Shown one piece after another: positions 8,562 to 17,024 of a stretch of DNA of 34,175 nucleotides (its first letter is position 1; every line of letters starts with the position of its first letter). Source of the DNA: Bacteroidota bacterium (GTDB lineage: Bacteria > Bacteroidota > Bacteroidia > Chitinophagales > Chitinophagaceae); the NCBI GenBank assembly GCA_016868815.1, contig VGFQ01000020.1:1-34175 (forward strand). Reading direction: 5' to 3'. Made by a program: the position numbers and the translations under genes. The notes below the pieces were generated by a model. The model searched no databases. It saw nothing but the letters and a program-made list of their open reading frames with translations, and was not told the DNA's origin.

Positions 8562-9992
8562 ATGAGATCTTTGGTCATTGCTTTCAGCCTCCTGCTCCTC
8601 CTCTCCAACTGCACCAAGATCAAGACGACCGACCTAGGGGCTGACCTTATTCCTCCCATCGACCGCGTCTCCACCTTCGATACCCTGCTGCCCGTCATCA
8701 CAGACAACCTGCTCCTCTCAGACTCCGCCCTCCCCCTCATCGGAAAAGACTATTCCGGTAAAGCCACGGAGCATATCCTCGGCTCCATCACCCAAGACCC
8801 GCTGTTTGGAAAGACCAACGCCACCATCTTTCTAGAGCTGAAGCCACCGGCCTACAAATATTACTTTGAAAACGTCCCTGACAGCCTGAGCCTCGACTCC
8901 GTCATCCTGTGCATGAAGTGGAACCGCACCTGGGGCGACACCCTCGCAGCACAAACCATCGATGTCTTCCGCGTCACAGAACCCATCCGCCGCGACACAG
9001 CCTATTCCACCAAAGCACAGTTCACCTACTCCACCCTGCTGGGTACCCGGACCTTCACCCCCAGCATCCTCGACGACTCCATTCCCCTCCGCACCCATAA
9101 AGTCGTCAACCAACTCCGCATCCGCCTCTCCGACGCCTTTGGCCGCGACCTGCTGTTGCAAGACTCCGCCGACGGCCGGCCCTTTGCCAACGACTCGCTA
9201 TACCGCAGCTACCTCAAAGGGTTCGCCATGGTCCCCCGCACCACTGGCGCCGGTGCTACCGCCAACGCCCTAATGGGGATGGCCCTCAGCGACACCAGCA
9301 CAGGCCTCATCTTCTACTATCGCTGCATCAAAAACGGAAAGACAGACACCCTCTCCCGCCGCTTCCCCTTCGACAACCAACTCCTCAGCGGCTCTGCCAA
9401 CCGAATCCTGCGCGACCGCAAAGGCAGTGAGATGGAGAAGTACTTAGCCCCCTCCGTCACAGGCGACAGCCTCTTGTACCTCCAGACAACCCCCGGCACC
9501 TACGCCCAAGTCTACGCCCCCGCCCTCACCAGCTTCAAGGCGTCCAAAGGGAACGTGCTCATACACCTCGCCGAACTCGTCGCCAGCGAAGTGCTCGAAA
9601 ACCCGCCCGCTCGATTCCTGACGCCCCCCAACCTACTCTATGCCGACTACTACGATTCTGCCGCGAAAGTCCGCCTGCCCTTTGGTCCCGACGGCTTCCC
9701 CACAGGAACCTACGACCCCTCCTCCCTGGGCGGATTGAAAAAGACCACCGCCACCCCGGGCGGGCTCGCCTACACTGCATACGGACTATACATCACCCGT
9801 CACGTACAGTCCATCGTCAGCCGTAACCGGCCCAATGTGCCCATCACCGTCTACACTCCCTATCTGGTCAGCTATTCCCAACTCAATCTCTTCTTCGGCG
9901 TCAACCCGCTCGCGACCGGTCGGGTGCGGCTGGGTGGCGGTAGCCACCGGTCGCGTCCGATGAAGCTGCGCATCGTCTACACAAGAATCTGA
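8562..9992 (+). CDS. DUF4270 family outer-membrane lipoprotein
   Basis: A 476-residue protein. [17 protein letters not shown] is a lipoprotein signal with lipobox LLSNC, so the mature protein would start at Cys17. The start [10 protein letters not shown] soon after the Cys, the repeated short beta-strand segments and the C-terminal LRIVYTRI are typical of DUF4270. The first possible start is at 8532, but the ATG at 8562 gives the cleaner signal peptide. It follows the glycogen-synthase-like gene by 51 bp on the same strand, a pairing I recognise from other Bacteroidota. The molecular function of DUF4270 is not known to me. The coding strand is extremely C-rich, and the last codons contain strong dyads (9911-9955). 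Confidence 0.85.
   Translation: MRSLVIAFSLLLLLSNCTKIKTTDLGADLIPPIDRVSTFDTLLPVITDNLLLSDSALPLIGKDYSGKATEHILGSITQDPLFGKTNATIFLELKPPAYKYYFENVPDSLSLDSVILCMKWNRTWGDTLAAQTIDVFRVTEPIRRDTAYSTKAQFTYSTLLGTRTFTPSILDDSIPLRTHKVVNQLRIRLSDAFGRDLLLQDSADGRPFANDSLYRSYLKGFAMVPRTTGAGATANALMGMALSDTSTGLIFYYRCIKNGKTDTLSRRFPFDNQLLSGSANRILRDRKGSEMEKYLAPSVTGDSLLYLQTTPGTYAQVYAPALTSFKASKGNVLIHLAELVASEVLENPPARFLTPPNLLYADYYDSAAKVRLPFGPDGFPTGTYDPSSLGGLKKTTATPGGLAYTAYGLYITRHVQSIVSRNRPNVPITVYTPYLVSYSQLNLFFGVNPLATGRVRLGGGSHRSRPMKLRIVYTRI
9911..9955 (+). other. Two competing hairpins at the end of the DUF4270 gene, upstream of metK
   Basis: CGCGACCGGT (9911-9920) can pair with ACCGGTCGCG (9946-9955), a perfect 10-bp stem. GGTGGC (9933-9938) can pair with GCCACC (9943-9948) over a GGTA loop. 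The two stems share bases 9946-9948 and so exclude each other. ACCGGTCG is also present as a direct repeat. The structures lie in coding sequence, about 100 bp before the metK start. Confidence 0.5.
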
Positions 9993-10024
9993 GTTCAGCG
10001 TTTCCCTTTGCTAACACCAGCATC

Positions 10025-10032
10025 TATATTTG
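10025..10032 (+). promoter_or_regulatory. -7 promoter element of metK
   Basis: TATATTTG matches TAnnTTTG, with 25 nt to the metK ATG at 10058. A TTG at 10008-10010 is only 14 nt upstream, closer than the usual spacing. No SAM riboswitch fits in this short leader. Confidence 0.5.
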
Positions 10033-10057
10033 CACCACACCCAAACGCCTACGCCAC

Positions 10058-11338
10058 ATGCCATATCTGTTCACCTCCGAGAGCGTATCCGAAGGACACC
10101 CCGACAAAATAGCGGATCAGATATCGGATGCGCTGATCGACCACTTTTTGGCCTATGATCCAGAGTCCAAAGTAGCCTGCGAGACCCTCGTCACCACAGG
10201 CCAAGTCGTACTTGCAGGAGAAGTCAAATCCAAAAGCTACCTCGACGTGCAAGACATCGCCCGCGACGTCATCCGCGGCATCGGCTATACCAAGGCCGAA
10301 TATATGTTCGAAGCCAACAGCTGCGGCATCCTCTCCGCCATCCATGAACAGAGCGCCGACATCAACCGCGGCGTCGACCGCAAATCCAACCGCGACAGCT
10401 TCGAAGCCCGTGCCAATGCCCAGGGTGCCGGCGACCAGGGGATGATGTTCGGATATGCCACCCTCGAGACCGACAACTACATGCCCCTGGCCCTCGACCT
10501 CGCCCACAAAATCCTGCAAGAACTCTCCCGCACCCGCCGCGCCGGCAAAGAACTGAAATACCTCCGGCCCGATGCCAAAAGCCAGGTGACGATCGAATAT
10601 GACGACCAGAACCGCCCCATCCGCATCGATACCATCGTCGTCTCCACACAGCACGACGACTTTGACTCAGACGCCAAGATGCTGCAGAAAATCCGCAAAG
10701 ACATCATCGAAGTCGTCATGCCCCGCGTCAAAAAACAGCTGAAACCGTCGATCCAGAAGCTTTTCAATAATAAGATCACCTACCACATCAACCCCACCGG
10801 CAAGTTTGTTATCGGTGGGCCACACGGCGACACAGGCCTCACCGGCCGAAAGATCATCGTCGACACCTACGGGGGGAAAGGGGCCCACGGCGGTGGCGCC
10901 TTTAGCGGTAAAGACCCCAGCAAAGTCGATCGCTCCGCCGCCTATGCGACCCGCCACATCGCTAAAAACCTCGTAGCAGCCGGTGTATGCGACGAAGTAC
11001 TGGTACAGGTCTCCTATGCCATCGGAGTGGCAAAACCCTGCGGCATCTATGTCAACACCTACGGAACCGCCAAAGTGGGGATGTCGGATGGAGAAATCGC
11101 CGCCATCGTTGAAAAGACCTTCGACATGCGGCCCTATGCCATCGAGCACCGGCTGAAACTCCGAAACCCCATCTACTCCGAAACAGCCGCCTACGGACAT
11201 ATGGGTCGTAAGCATGAGGTGAAGACGAAAATCTTCAACAAAGGCAAAGAGAACGAGAAGAAAGTACAGGTAGAACTCTTCACCTGGGAAAAGCTCGACT
11301 ACGTCGGTGCCGTCAAGAAGGCTTTCCGACTGTCTTAA
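10058..11338 (+). CDS. metK: S-adenosylmethionine synthetase
   Basis: A 426-residue MetK, which makes S-adenosylmethionine from ATP and methionine. The N-terminal [18 protein letters not shown] carries the ATP-contacting His14. [12 protein letters not shown] (123-134) is signature 1 and [16 protein letters not shown] (278-293) is the phosphate-binding loop of signature 2. All three repeated domains are present; the protein is somewhat longer than the E. coli enzyme (about 384), as usual in Bacteroidota. It supplies the cofactor for the methyltransferases in this window (RlmB and the FkbM-like protein), but this is general metabolism rather than evidence of linkage. The start is supported by conservation and by the -7 element 25 nt upstream. 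Confidence 0.98.
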   Translation: MPYLFTSESVSEGHPDKIADQISDALIDHFLAYDPESKVACETLVTTGQVVLAGEVKSKSYLDVQDIARDVIRGIGYTKAEYMFEANSCGILSAIHEQSADINRGVDRKSNRDSFEARANAQGAGDQGMMFGYATLETDNYMPLALDLAHKILQELSRTRRAGKELKYLRPDAKSQVTIEYDDQNRPIRIDTIVVSTQHDDFDSDAKMLQKIRKDIIEVVMPRVKKQLKPSIQKLFNNKITYHINPTGKFVIGGPHGDTGLTGRKIIVDTYGGKGAHGGGAFSGKDPSKVDRSAAYATRHIAKNLVAAGVCDEVLVQVSYAIGVAKPCGIYVNTYGTAKVGMSDGEIAAIVEKTFDMRPYAIEHRLKLRNPIYSETAAYGHMGRKHEVKTKIFNKGKENEKKVQVELFTWEKLDYVGAVKKAFRLS

Positions 11339-11362
11339 AAGTCTCTACCCGATAAAATATCC

Positions 11363-11390
11363 CTGTCAGGCCAATGGCAGTGATCTTTAT
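11363..11390 (+). terminator. Weak possible terminator after metK
   Basis: CTGTCA (11363-11368) can pair with TGGCAG (11375-11380), including one G-T pair, over a 6-nt loop and is followed by the T-rich stretch TGATCTTTATTT. The stem is short. Confidence 0.3.
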
Positions 11391-11417
11391 TTACAGTCGG
11401 TGTTCTTCCGATTCAGA

Positions 11418-11425
11418 TACCTTTG
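11418..11425 (+). promoter_or_regulatory. -7 promoter element almost abutting the NUDIX start codon
   Basis: TACCTTTG is a perfect TAnnTTTG and ends only 3 nt before the ATG at 11429. Transcription would begin at or next to the start codon, so the mRNA may be leaderless. No TTG is seen at -33. Confidence 0.5.
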
Positions 11426-11428
11426 AAT

Positions 11429-11995
11429 ATGCTTGAGACCGATAATCCCTGGACCATCCTCGGCCAGCAGCAGGTATATGAGAATCCATGGATTTCCTTG
11501 ACCGAATACGACGTCATACATCCCGGCGGCGGGAAAGGAATCTATGGGAAAGTACATTTCAAAAACCTGGCAGTCGGAATCGCCGCCCTGGATGAAGAAG
11601 GATGCCTATGGCTGGTTGGACAATACCGATTTCCACTCAACGCGTATTCCTGGGAGATCCCCGAGGGAGGTTGCTCAGAAGGAAGCAACCCTCTGACAGC
11701 CGCCATGCGTGAACTGAAGGAAGAGACAGGCCTCGAAGCTCGGCACTGGGAGCGTCTGATAGAGATGCATCTCTCTAATTCTGTGTCGGACGAGTTCGGC
11801 ATCGTATGGTTGGCGACCGGCCTCGTAGAAGGACTTCCCTCCCCCGAAGAAACAGAACGCCTCTCGCTCAGGAAACTGCCCCTGGCAACTGCCTGGCAGA
11901 TGGTGCAGTCCCATCAGATCACAGACTCACTCAGCATTGCGGCCATACAGCACCTCTGGATTCGCCATCTCCAGTCCACTCCCCGTACGACATGA
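11429..11995 (+). CDS. NUDIX hydrolase (ADP-ribose pyrophosphatase-like)
   Basis: A 188-residue NUDIX protein. The fold start FKNLAVGIAALDEEG and the substrate-side motif GQYRFPLNAYSWEIPEGG resemble ADP-ribose/ADP-sugar pyrophosphatases. The Nudix box runs from about Gly80 to Gly101 and ends in AAMRELKEETGL. The metal-binding REL..EE core is intact, but the first Glu of GX5E is Ser86. The exact substrate is inferred. An upstream TTG at 11423 lies inside the promoter element, so I chose the ATG at 11429. The stop overlaps the rlmB start (ATGA at 11992-11995), indicating one transcript. Confidence 0.9.
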   Translation: MLETDNPWTILGQQQVYENPWISLTEYDVIHPGGGKGIYGKVHFKNLAVGIAALDEEGCLWLVGQYRFPLNAYSWEIPEGGCSEGSNPLTAAMRELKEETGLEARHWERLIEMHLSNSVSDEFGIVWLATGLVEGLPSPEETERLSLRKLPLATAWQMVQSHQITDSLSIAAIQHLWIRHLQSTPRTT

Positions 11996-12747
11996 GCCAG
12001 CAACCCACCGCCAGCAAATCACAAATCATCGGCCGCCAGCCCGTCCTCGAGGCTCTGCGGGACGGCCGGCCGATAGACCGGATCTATCTGCAACGGTTCG
12101 CCACCGGAGAGGGGATCCTAGACATTCAAAGGCTCGCCGAGGAAAGAAAGCTTCCGGTCAACATCGTGCCTGCAGAAAAACTCAGATCCCTCACCCGGGG
12201 CAACCACCAGGGCGTCATCGCCCTCTGTGCCTTGATCACCTATGCCGATCTCGAAGACACCATCCGCCTTTCCCTATCCCAGGAAACAGCGCCGCTATAC
12301 CTCATGCTCGACGGCGTCACCGACGTGCGCAACATCGGCGCCATCGCCCGCTCCGCAGGCTGCTTCGGCGCACAGGCCATCATCATCCCCGACAAAGGTG
12401 TCGGGGCCCTCAATGAAGAAGCTGTCAAATCATCCGCCGGCGCCTTGCTGCGCCTCTCAATCTGCCGGGTCCCCAGCCTACTCAAAGCCCTGGATATCCT
12501 CCGCCTCCAAGGCTTCCAGGTGCTGGCCAGCGAAAGCCAGGCTGCCCGCACCCTCTCCGAGATAGATCTCCGGAGTCCGACCTGCCTTATCCTGGGCAGC
12601 GAACACAAAGGCATCCAGCCCTATCTCTCCAAGGCCTGCGATGATCGGTTCCGCATACCCATGCAGCCAGGGTTTGACTCCCTCAACGTGAGCGTCTCCG
12701 CAGGCATCATGCTACAGGAAGCATTTGCCCAACGCCATCGCAGCTGA
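11992..12747 (+). CDS. rlmB: 23S rRNA 2'-O-ribose methyltransferase, RlmB type (SpoU/TrmH family)
   Basis: A 251-residue SPOUT methyltransferase. An N-terminal substrate-binding domain (IIGRQPVLEAL at about 12-22) precedes the knotted catalytic domain with motif 1 DVRNIGAIARSA (111-122), motif 2 LGSEHKGI (201-208) and motif 3 FDSLNVSVSAGI (228-239). It should methylate the ribose of G2251 (E. coli numbering) in 23S rRNA with S-adenosylmethionine; a related tRNA/rRNA target cannot be excluded. The ATG at 11992 overlaps the NUDIX stop and gives the family length; the longer open frame from 11806 lies within the NUDIX gene and is not used. Confidence 0.93.
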   Translation: MSQQPTASKSQIIGRQPVLEALRDGRPIDRIYLQRFATGEGILDIQRLAEERKLPVNIVPAEKLRSLTRGNHQGVIALCALITYADLEDTIRLSLSQETAPLYLMLDGVTDVRNIGAIARSAGCFGAQAIIIPDKGVGALNEEAVKSSAGALLRLSICRVPSLLKALDILRLQGFQVLASESQAARTLSEIDLRSPTCLILGSEHKGIQPYLSKACDDRFRIPMQPGFDSLNVSVSAGIMLQEAFAQRHRS

Positions 12748-12775
12748 AGGTGGCAGACGCCATCTCCTCTCCCCC

Positions 12776-13744
12776 ATGGAATTCCACCTTCCCCTCATAC
12801 CGCCCCCCGCCCCGGTACGCATCGGACTCCGTGACCCTATCCTGCTTGCCGGCTCCTGCTTCACAGAGCACATGTCTGACCGACTGCGAGCCCATCGCTT
12901 CCAGGTCCTGGACAACCCTCATGGCATCCTTTTCAACCCACACAGCCTGTCCGCTTCCCTCCTCAGGGCCATCAAGCCCATTCCCTATACGAAGGAAGAC
13001 CTCTTCCATCACGAGGGGCTTTGGGGCAGTTGGGACTTTCATACCCGGTTTTCCGATCCTGACCCATTGCATGTCCTGGAGAAGATGAACCGGTCTATGG
13101 GCCAGGCCAACGCCTTCCTGCCATCATGCCGTTGGGTGATATTGACCCTGGGTTCCGCCTATGTGTACCAGCTGGCAGACGGCCGCATCGTCGCCAATTG
13201 CCACAAAGTCCCTGCACAACATTTCTCGCGCACCCTGCTGTCCATCCAACAGATCCTGGACAACATGTCCAACCTGATAGACGAGATGGCCGCTAGCTAC
13301 CCCGAGGTGCGCATCCTGCTTACGGTGAGCCCCGTCCGCCACCTGCGGGATGGTTTTGTCGAGAACAACCGCAGCAAGGCACATTTGATTGCTGCCACTC
13401 ACTTGCTCTGTGAGCAATATGCTCATGTCACCTACTTCCCTGCCTATGAGCTGGTGATCGATGATCTGAGAGACCACCGGTTCTATATGGAAGACATGGT
13501 GCATCCCAACCACCTGGCCACGGAATATGTCTGGGAGCGGTTTGTAGCGTCTTTGATAGAGCCCGCCTCGAGGGAAGCCATGAAAGCCATTGCACAATTG
13601 AATGCCGCGATGGCCCATCGTCCGTTGCATCCAACGTCATCTCCTCATGTCGCTTTTCGAAAGCGATGTCATTCGTTGGCTATAGATCTGTCCCATCGAC
13701 ATCCATATATTGACTTTTCAGATGCTATTCATTTTTTCTCGTAA
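12776..13744 (+). CDS. GSCFA domain-containing protein (SGNH-hydrolase-like)
   Basis: A 322-residue GSCFA family protein. The name-giving motif appears as LLAGSCFTEHM (Gly26-Ser27-Cys28-Phe29-Thr30). DNPHGILFNP follows, and a C-terminal MVHPNHLATEYVWERF resembles the Asp/His block of SGNH/GDSL hydrolases. LILTLGSAY-like and LLTVSPVRHLRDG strands complete the fold. The biochemical function of GSCFA proteins is not established. The frame begins at a TTG at 12725 inside rlmB; the ATG at 12776 gives the conserved N-terminus (MEFHLPL) and a 28-bp gap after rlmB, so it may be read from the NUDIX-rlmB transcript. The last 100 bp are less GC-rich than the rest. Confidence 0.88.
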   Translation: MEFHLPLIPPPAPVRIGLRDPILLAGSCFTEHMSDRLRAHRFQVLDNPHGILFNPHSLSASLLRAIKPIPYTKEDLFHHEGLWGSWDFHTRFSDPDPLHVLEKMNRSMGQANAFLPSCRWVILTLGSAYVYQLADGRIVANCHKVPAQHFSRTLLSIQQILDNMSNLIDEMAASYPEVRILLTVSPVRHLRDGFVENNRSKAHLIAATHLLCEQYAHVTYFPAYELVIDDLRDHRFYMEDMVHPNHLATEYVWERFVASLIEPASREAMKAIAQLNAAMAHRPLHPTSSPHVAFRKRCHSLAIDLSHRHPYIDFSDAIHFFS

Positions 13745-13872
13745 ACAAAAATCAAACATACACGTCAAGCCCCGAAAAAGATTAATGCAAGTTTTGATAC
13801 GGAATAATCGCTGCCAAAAAGAGATAGCAGCTGAAAGTGCATCTACTCAAAAAATTTTTATCCAAATCTGAA

Positions 13873-14481
13873 TCAGTGCAACCTGTCTCCCCGGTATGTC
13901 CAATTGGATAGCACCGCGGCTTCAAATGATAGCCACTCCTGCCATCGCACCCGCGCCCGCTCCTTGCCCATGTACGTGTCCGCCAGTCGAATGAACAGCG
14001 TATAGTGGCCCGCTTCGCTTTCCATGAAGCGACGATAGAACTGGCGCATATACGCATCGTCCAGCCCCTCACTCAGCCTTTTGAACCGCTCACAACTGCG
14101 CGCCTCAATCAACGCACAGGTCAGCAGCTTGTCCATCAGCCTGTCTTCCACAGCACCGCCCTTCCGTTGGAAGCCTACCAGGGCGTTGACATATTCATCT
14201 TTACGCTGGCGACCCAGCCGCAGTCCCCGCCGGTCGAGCTCCGCCAAGACCTGCCGGAAATGCCCCCATTCCTCCGTCACCACGGGCGAAAGTTCACGCA
14301 CCAACACTTCCCGGTCGGGGTTCGACTGGATCAGCGAGATACAGCTCGTGGCCGCCTTCTGCTCACAATAGGCATGGTCTGTTAGGATTTCTTCGAGCGA
14401 TAAAGCCGCCAGGTCCACCCACCTCGGGTCCGTCGGCAGCTGGAGCCTGAGAATGCTCCGGACATCATCACGGTCGGTCAT
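13873..14481 (-). CDS. miaE: tRNA-(ms2io6A)-hydroxylase
   Basis: A 202-residue non-haem diiron enzyme of the ferritin-like fold. The expected iron ligands are all visible: Glu40 (HAYCEQKAA), Glu71 and His74 (EEWGH), Glu126 (LIEARSCERF), Glu156 and His159 (ESEAGHY). MiaE hydroxylates the isopentenyl side chain of 2-methylthio-N6-isopentenyladenosine-37 in tRNA, using O2. MiaA and MiaB are not in the window. An upstream TTG at 14499 lies within the -7 element, so the ATG at 14481 is the start. The gene converges with the GSCFA gene across a 128-bp gap and diverges from the acylase gene with 100 bp between start codons. Confidence 0.93.
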   Translation of the reverse strand: MTDRDDVRSILRLQLPTDPRWVDLAALSLEEILTDHAYCEQKAATSCISLIQSNPDREVLVRELSPVVTEEWGHFRQVLAELDRRGLRLGRQRKDEYVNALVGFQRKGGAVEDRLMDKLLTCALIEARSCERFKRLSEGLDDAYMRQFYRRFMESEAGHYTLFIRLADTYMGKERARVRWQEWLSFEAAVLSNWTYRGDRLH

Positions 14482-14496
14482 GTCTTCTGGTTTTGG

Positions 14497-14504
14497 CAAA
14501 GGTA
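14497..14504 (-). promoter_or_regulatory. -7 promoter element of miaE
   Basis: TACCTTTG on the minus strand, ending 15 nt before the ATG at 14481. It sits in the short divergent region shared with the acylase gene. Confidence 0.5.
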
Positions 14505-14557
14505 TCGTCCCTCTGCCATCAGGCCCAGCTTCCAGCCATGGGTTGAGGGCTTTTCTC

Positions 14558-14565
14558 TACCTTCG
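14558..14565 (+). promoter_or_regulatory. Probable -7 element of the penicillin-acylase-family gene
   Basis: TACCTTCG, one mismatch to TAnnTTTG, ending 16 nt before the ATG at 14582. It is the same variant as at 7656. Confidence 0.35.
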
Positions 14566-14581
14566 ATGCAATGAGTATCAT

Positions 14582-17017
14582 ATGCGCATCCTACTCCTGA
14601 TCCTAGCCATCGCAGTCACCACCACACTGGCCTATCTGTTGGACAGCCGTTCCCTCCTGCCCGTACCGCTCGGAAGGCTGCTCAGTCCTCAGGAAGGCCT
14701 CTGGCAGAATGCAGAGCCCGTGGCCACCGCCCCCAACGCCGCCCTCTCTTTTCCCAGCCTGAAAGGGAAGGTCGATGTATACTTCGACGAGCGACTCGTG
14801 CCTCATGTCTTTGCCGAAGAGGAGCAGGACGCCTATTTCGTCCAGGGATGGCTACATGCCCGCTATCGGCTCTGGCAGATGGAATTCCAGACGCTGGCAG
14901 CGGCCGGACGCATCAGCGAAGTGGTAGGCGCCAAGGCCGTCGACTACGACCGCAACATGCGGCGCATGGGCATGGGTTACGCCGCGGAGAACGCCCTCCG
15001 GATGATCGAGGCCGACCCCGACACCCGCGCTGCCTGCGATCGCTATACCGCTGGCGTGAACGAATACATCTCCTCCCTCGACGTCGCCTCCCTCCCCATC
15101 GAATACAAACTCCTCGGCTACCGTCCCGAACGATGGACCAACCTGAAGACGGCCCTTTTCACCAAGGCAATGACCAATGACCTGGCAGGCTACGACCGCG
15201 ACTTCGAATACACCCGTGCCTTGTCCCTCCTCGGCGAAGAGAACTTCCGGCTCCTCTACCCGGATGTCTCCGACTCCCTGTCACCCGTCATCCCCGCCGG
15301 CGTCGCATACCCCCAACCCCTCGCACCGTTGAAGGTGCCGGCCGATGCCGACTCGGCCTACTTCCGCCGCCGCGACACCAGCCTGCCCATTCCCACCTTC
15401 AAGCCAGACCCCGCCAATGGCAGCAACAACTGGGCCGTGGCAGGCTCCCGCACCGCCAGCGGCGCCCCCATCCTCGCCAATGACCCACACCTCCGCCTCT
15501 CCCTGCCGTCGATATGGTTCGAGATGCAGATCCATACGCCCGCCTTCAACGCCTACGGAGTGAGCTTCCCCGGCATCCCCGGCATCGTCATAGGCTTTAA
15601 TGAAGACATCGCCTTCGGCTTCACCAACGCAGGCCGCGACGTGCGCGACTATTACGAGATCCGCTTTCGCGACGACCTGCGCAACGCCTATTGGTTCAAT
15701 GGCGGTTGGAAGCCGGCAGAAAGCCGCATCGAAGAAATCCGCGTGCGCGGCAGCCAGCCAGTCTTGGACACCGTCCCCTATACCGTCTTCGGCCCGGTGA
15801 TCTACGACAAGTCCCACCCCGGCAAAGCCTCCGATGGCAAAGCCTATGCCCTCCGCTGGGTGGCACACGACCCCTCCAACATCCTTCGGATGTGGTACCT
15901 CCTCAACCGCGCCCGCCATTACGACGACTACCTCGCCGCGATCCGGTACTTCAACGTGCCCGGACAAAACATGCTCTTCGCCTCCCGCTCCGGCGACATC
16001 GCCCTCTGGCAGCAGGCCAATTTCCCCCTTCGCTGGAAAGGGCAGGGACTCTTCCTCATGCCCGGACAAGACAGCTCCTATATGTGGCAGGGCTTCATCC
16101 CTACCGAAGAAAACCCCCACGTCGTAAACCCCCCACAGGGATACATCAGCAGCGCCAACCAGCGCCCCGCCGATACCACCTACCCCTACTTCATTCCAGG
16201 CACGTACGAAGTATACCGGGGCATCATCATCAACAGGCGACTGGCAGCCATGCCCTCCGTCACGCCAGAGGATATGATGCGCCTGCAAAACGACAACTAC
16301 AACCTCTTCGCGGAATATGCCCGTCCGGTCCTATTGAAACACGTACAGCCCGCCCGCCTCAGCAAGTCAGCCGCCTACTACCTCCGGCTCCTAGAGGAAT
16401 GGAACCTCACAAACGACCCCTCTGAAAAAGGCGCCACCATCTTCTCCGCCTGGTGGGATAGCCTCCAGCACGTCGTATATACCGATGAGCTCAATGCCTA
16501 CGGAAAGCCCCTGATCCGTCCCGACCGGTTCGTGCTCCTCGAAGCCCTGCTGCGCGACAGCAGCCATCGCTTCCTGGATGATATCCGAACGCCGCAGCAG
16601 GAAGATGCCGCACAGTGCGTCACCAAAGCGCTCCTGCTGGCCGCCCCCATGCTCGACAGCCTGGAAGCTACCGAACACCTCGCCTGGGGCCGCTTCAAGA
16701 ACACGACCGTGTACCACCTGCTGCGAGAGGCAGCCAAACCCTTCGCCCGGCCAGGCCTGCCCATCGGTGGAGGCGTCAACATCATCAACGCCACCACCCA
16801 TGAACACGGCCCCAGCTGGCGTATGGTCGTGCAGATGTCCAATCCGATAGAAGCCTATGCCGTCTACCCCGGCGGACAGGATGGCAACCCCGGCAGTCGG
16901 CATTATGACCGTTTCGTCAGCGACTGGGCAGCGGGCAAGTACTACCGCCTATGGTTCATGCAGAAAGAAGAGTCGCAAGACACCCGTGTCAAATCCCGAA
17001 TGTCCTTCAAGCCCTGA
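14582..17017 (+). CDS. Penicillin acylase family protein (Ntn hydrolase, S45 family)
   Basis: An 811-residue precursor of the penicillin amidase/acyl-homoserine-lactone acylase superfamily. It has an N-terminal signal or anchor (RILLLILAIAVTTTLAYLL) and an alpha-subunit region with VYFDERLVPHVFAE and DAYFVQGWLHARYRLWQME. The autocatalytic site is NGSNNWAVAG, so Ser281 should become the N-terminal nucleophile of the beta subunit after self-cleavage. ILANDPHLRLSLPSIW, INATTHEHGPSWRM and GGQDGNPGSRHY are standard beta-subunit motifs. It probably hydrolyses an amide-linked acyl group in the periplasm; whether the substrate is a beta-lactam, an N-acyl-homoserine lactone or a peptide cannot be read from the sequence. 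The frame extends back to 14453, but the ATG at 14582 starts the signal sequence. A small membrane protein gene follows after 7 bp. Confidence 0.93.
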   Translation: MRILLLILAIAVTTTLAYLLDSRSLLPVPLGRLLSPQEGLWQNAEPVATAPNAALSFPSLKGKVDVYFDERLVPHVFAEEEQDAYFVQGWLHARYRLWQMEFQTLAAAGRISEVVGAKAVDYDRNMRRMGMGYAAENALRMIEADPDTRAACDRYTAGVNEYISSLDVASLPIEYKLLGYRPERWTNLKTALFTKAMTNDLAGYDRDFEYTRALSLLGEENFRLLYPDVSDSLSPVIPAGVAYPQPLAPLKVPADADSAYFRRRDTSLPIPTFKPDPANGSNNWAVAGSRTASGAPILANDPHLRLSLPSIWFEMQIHTPAFNAYGVSFPGIPGIVIGFNEDIAFGFTNAGRDVRDYYEIRFRDDLRNAYWFNGGWKPAESRIEEIRVRGSQPVLDTVPYTVFGPVIYDKSHPGKASDGKAYALRWVAHDPSNILRMWYLLNRARHYDDYLAAIRYFNVPGQNMLFASRSGDIALWQQANFPLRWKGQGLFLMPGQDSSYMWQGFIPTEENPHVVNPPQGYISSANQRPADTTYPYFIPGTYEVYRGIIINRRLAAMPSVTPEDMMRLQNDNYNLFAEYARPVLLKHVQPARLSKSAAYYLRLLEEWNLTNDPSEKGATIFSAWWDSLQHVVYTDELNAYGKPLIRPDRFVLLEALLRDSSHRFLDDIRTPQQEDAAQCVTKALLLAAPMLDSLEATEHLAWGRFKNTTVYHLLREAAKPFARPGLPIGGGVNIINATTHEHGPSWRMVVQMSNPIEAYAVYPGGQDGNPGSRHYDRFVSDWAAGKYYRLWFMQKEESQDTRVKSRMSFKP

Positions 17018-17024
17018 TACACCA

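Noticed and set aside
9993..10057. SAM riboswitch before metK
   Set aside because: The leader after the -7 element is only about 20 nt, too short for any SAM aptamer.
10049..10654. 201-codon open frame antisense to metK
   Set aside because: metK is fully conserved on the plus strand; the reverse frame has no recognisable features.
13650..13668. TCGCTTT/AAAGCGA dyad near the end of the GSCFA gene
   Set aside because: It is a short inverted repeat inside coding sequence with no T-run and no associated boundary.
15281..16288. 335-codon open frame antisense to the acylase gene
   Set aside because: It mirrors a gene with intact Ntn-hydrolase motifs and shows no motifs of its own.
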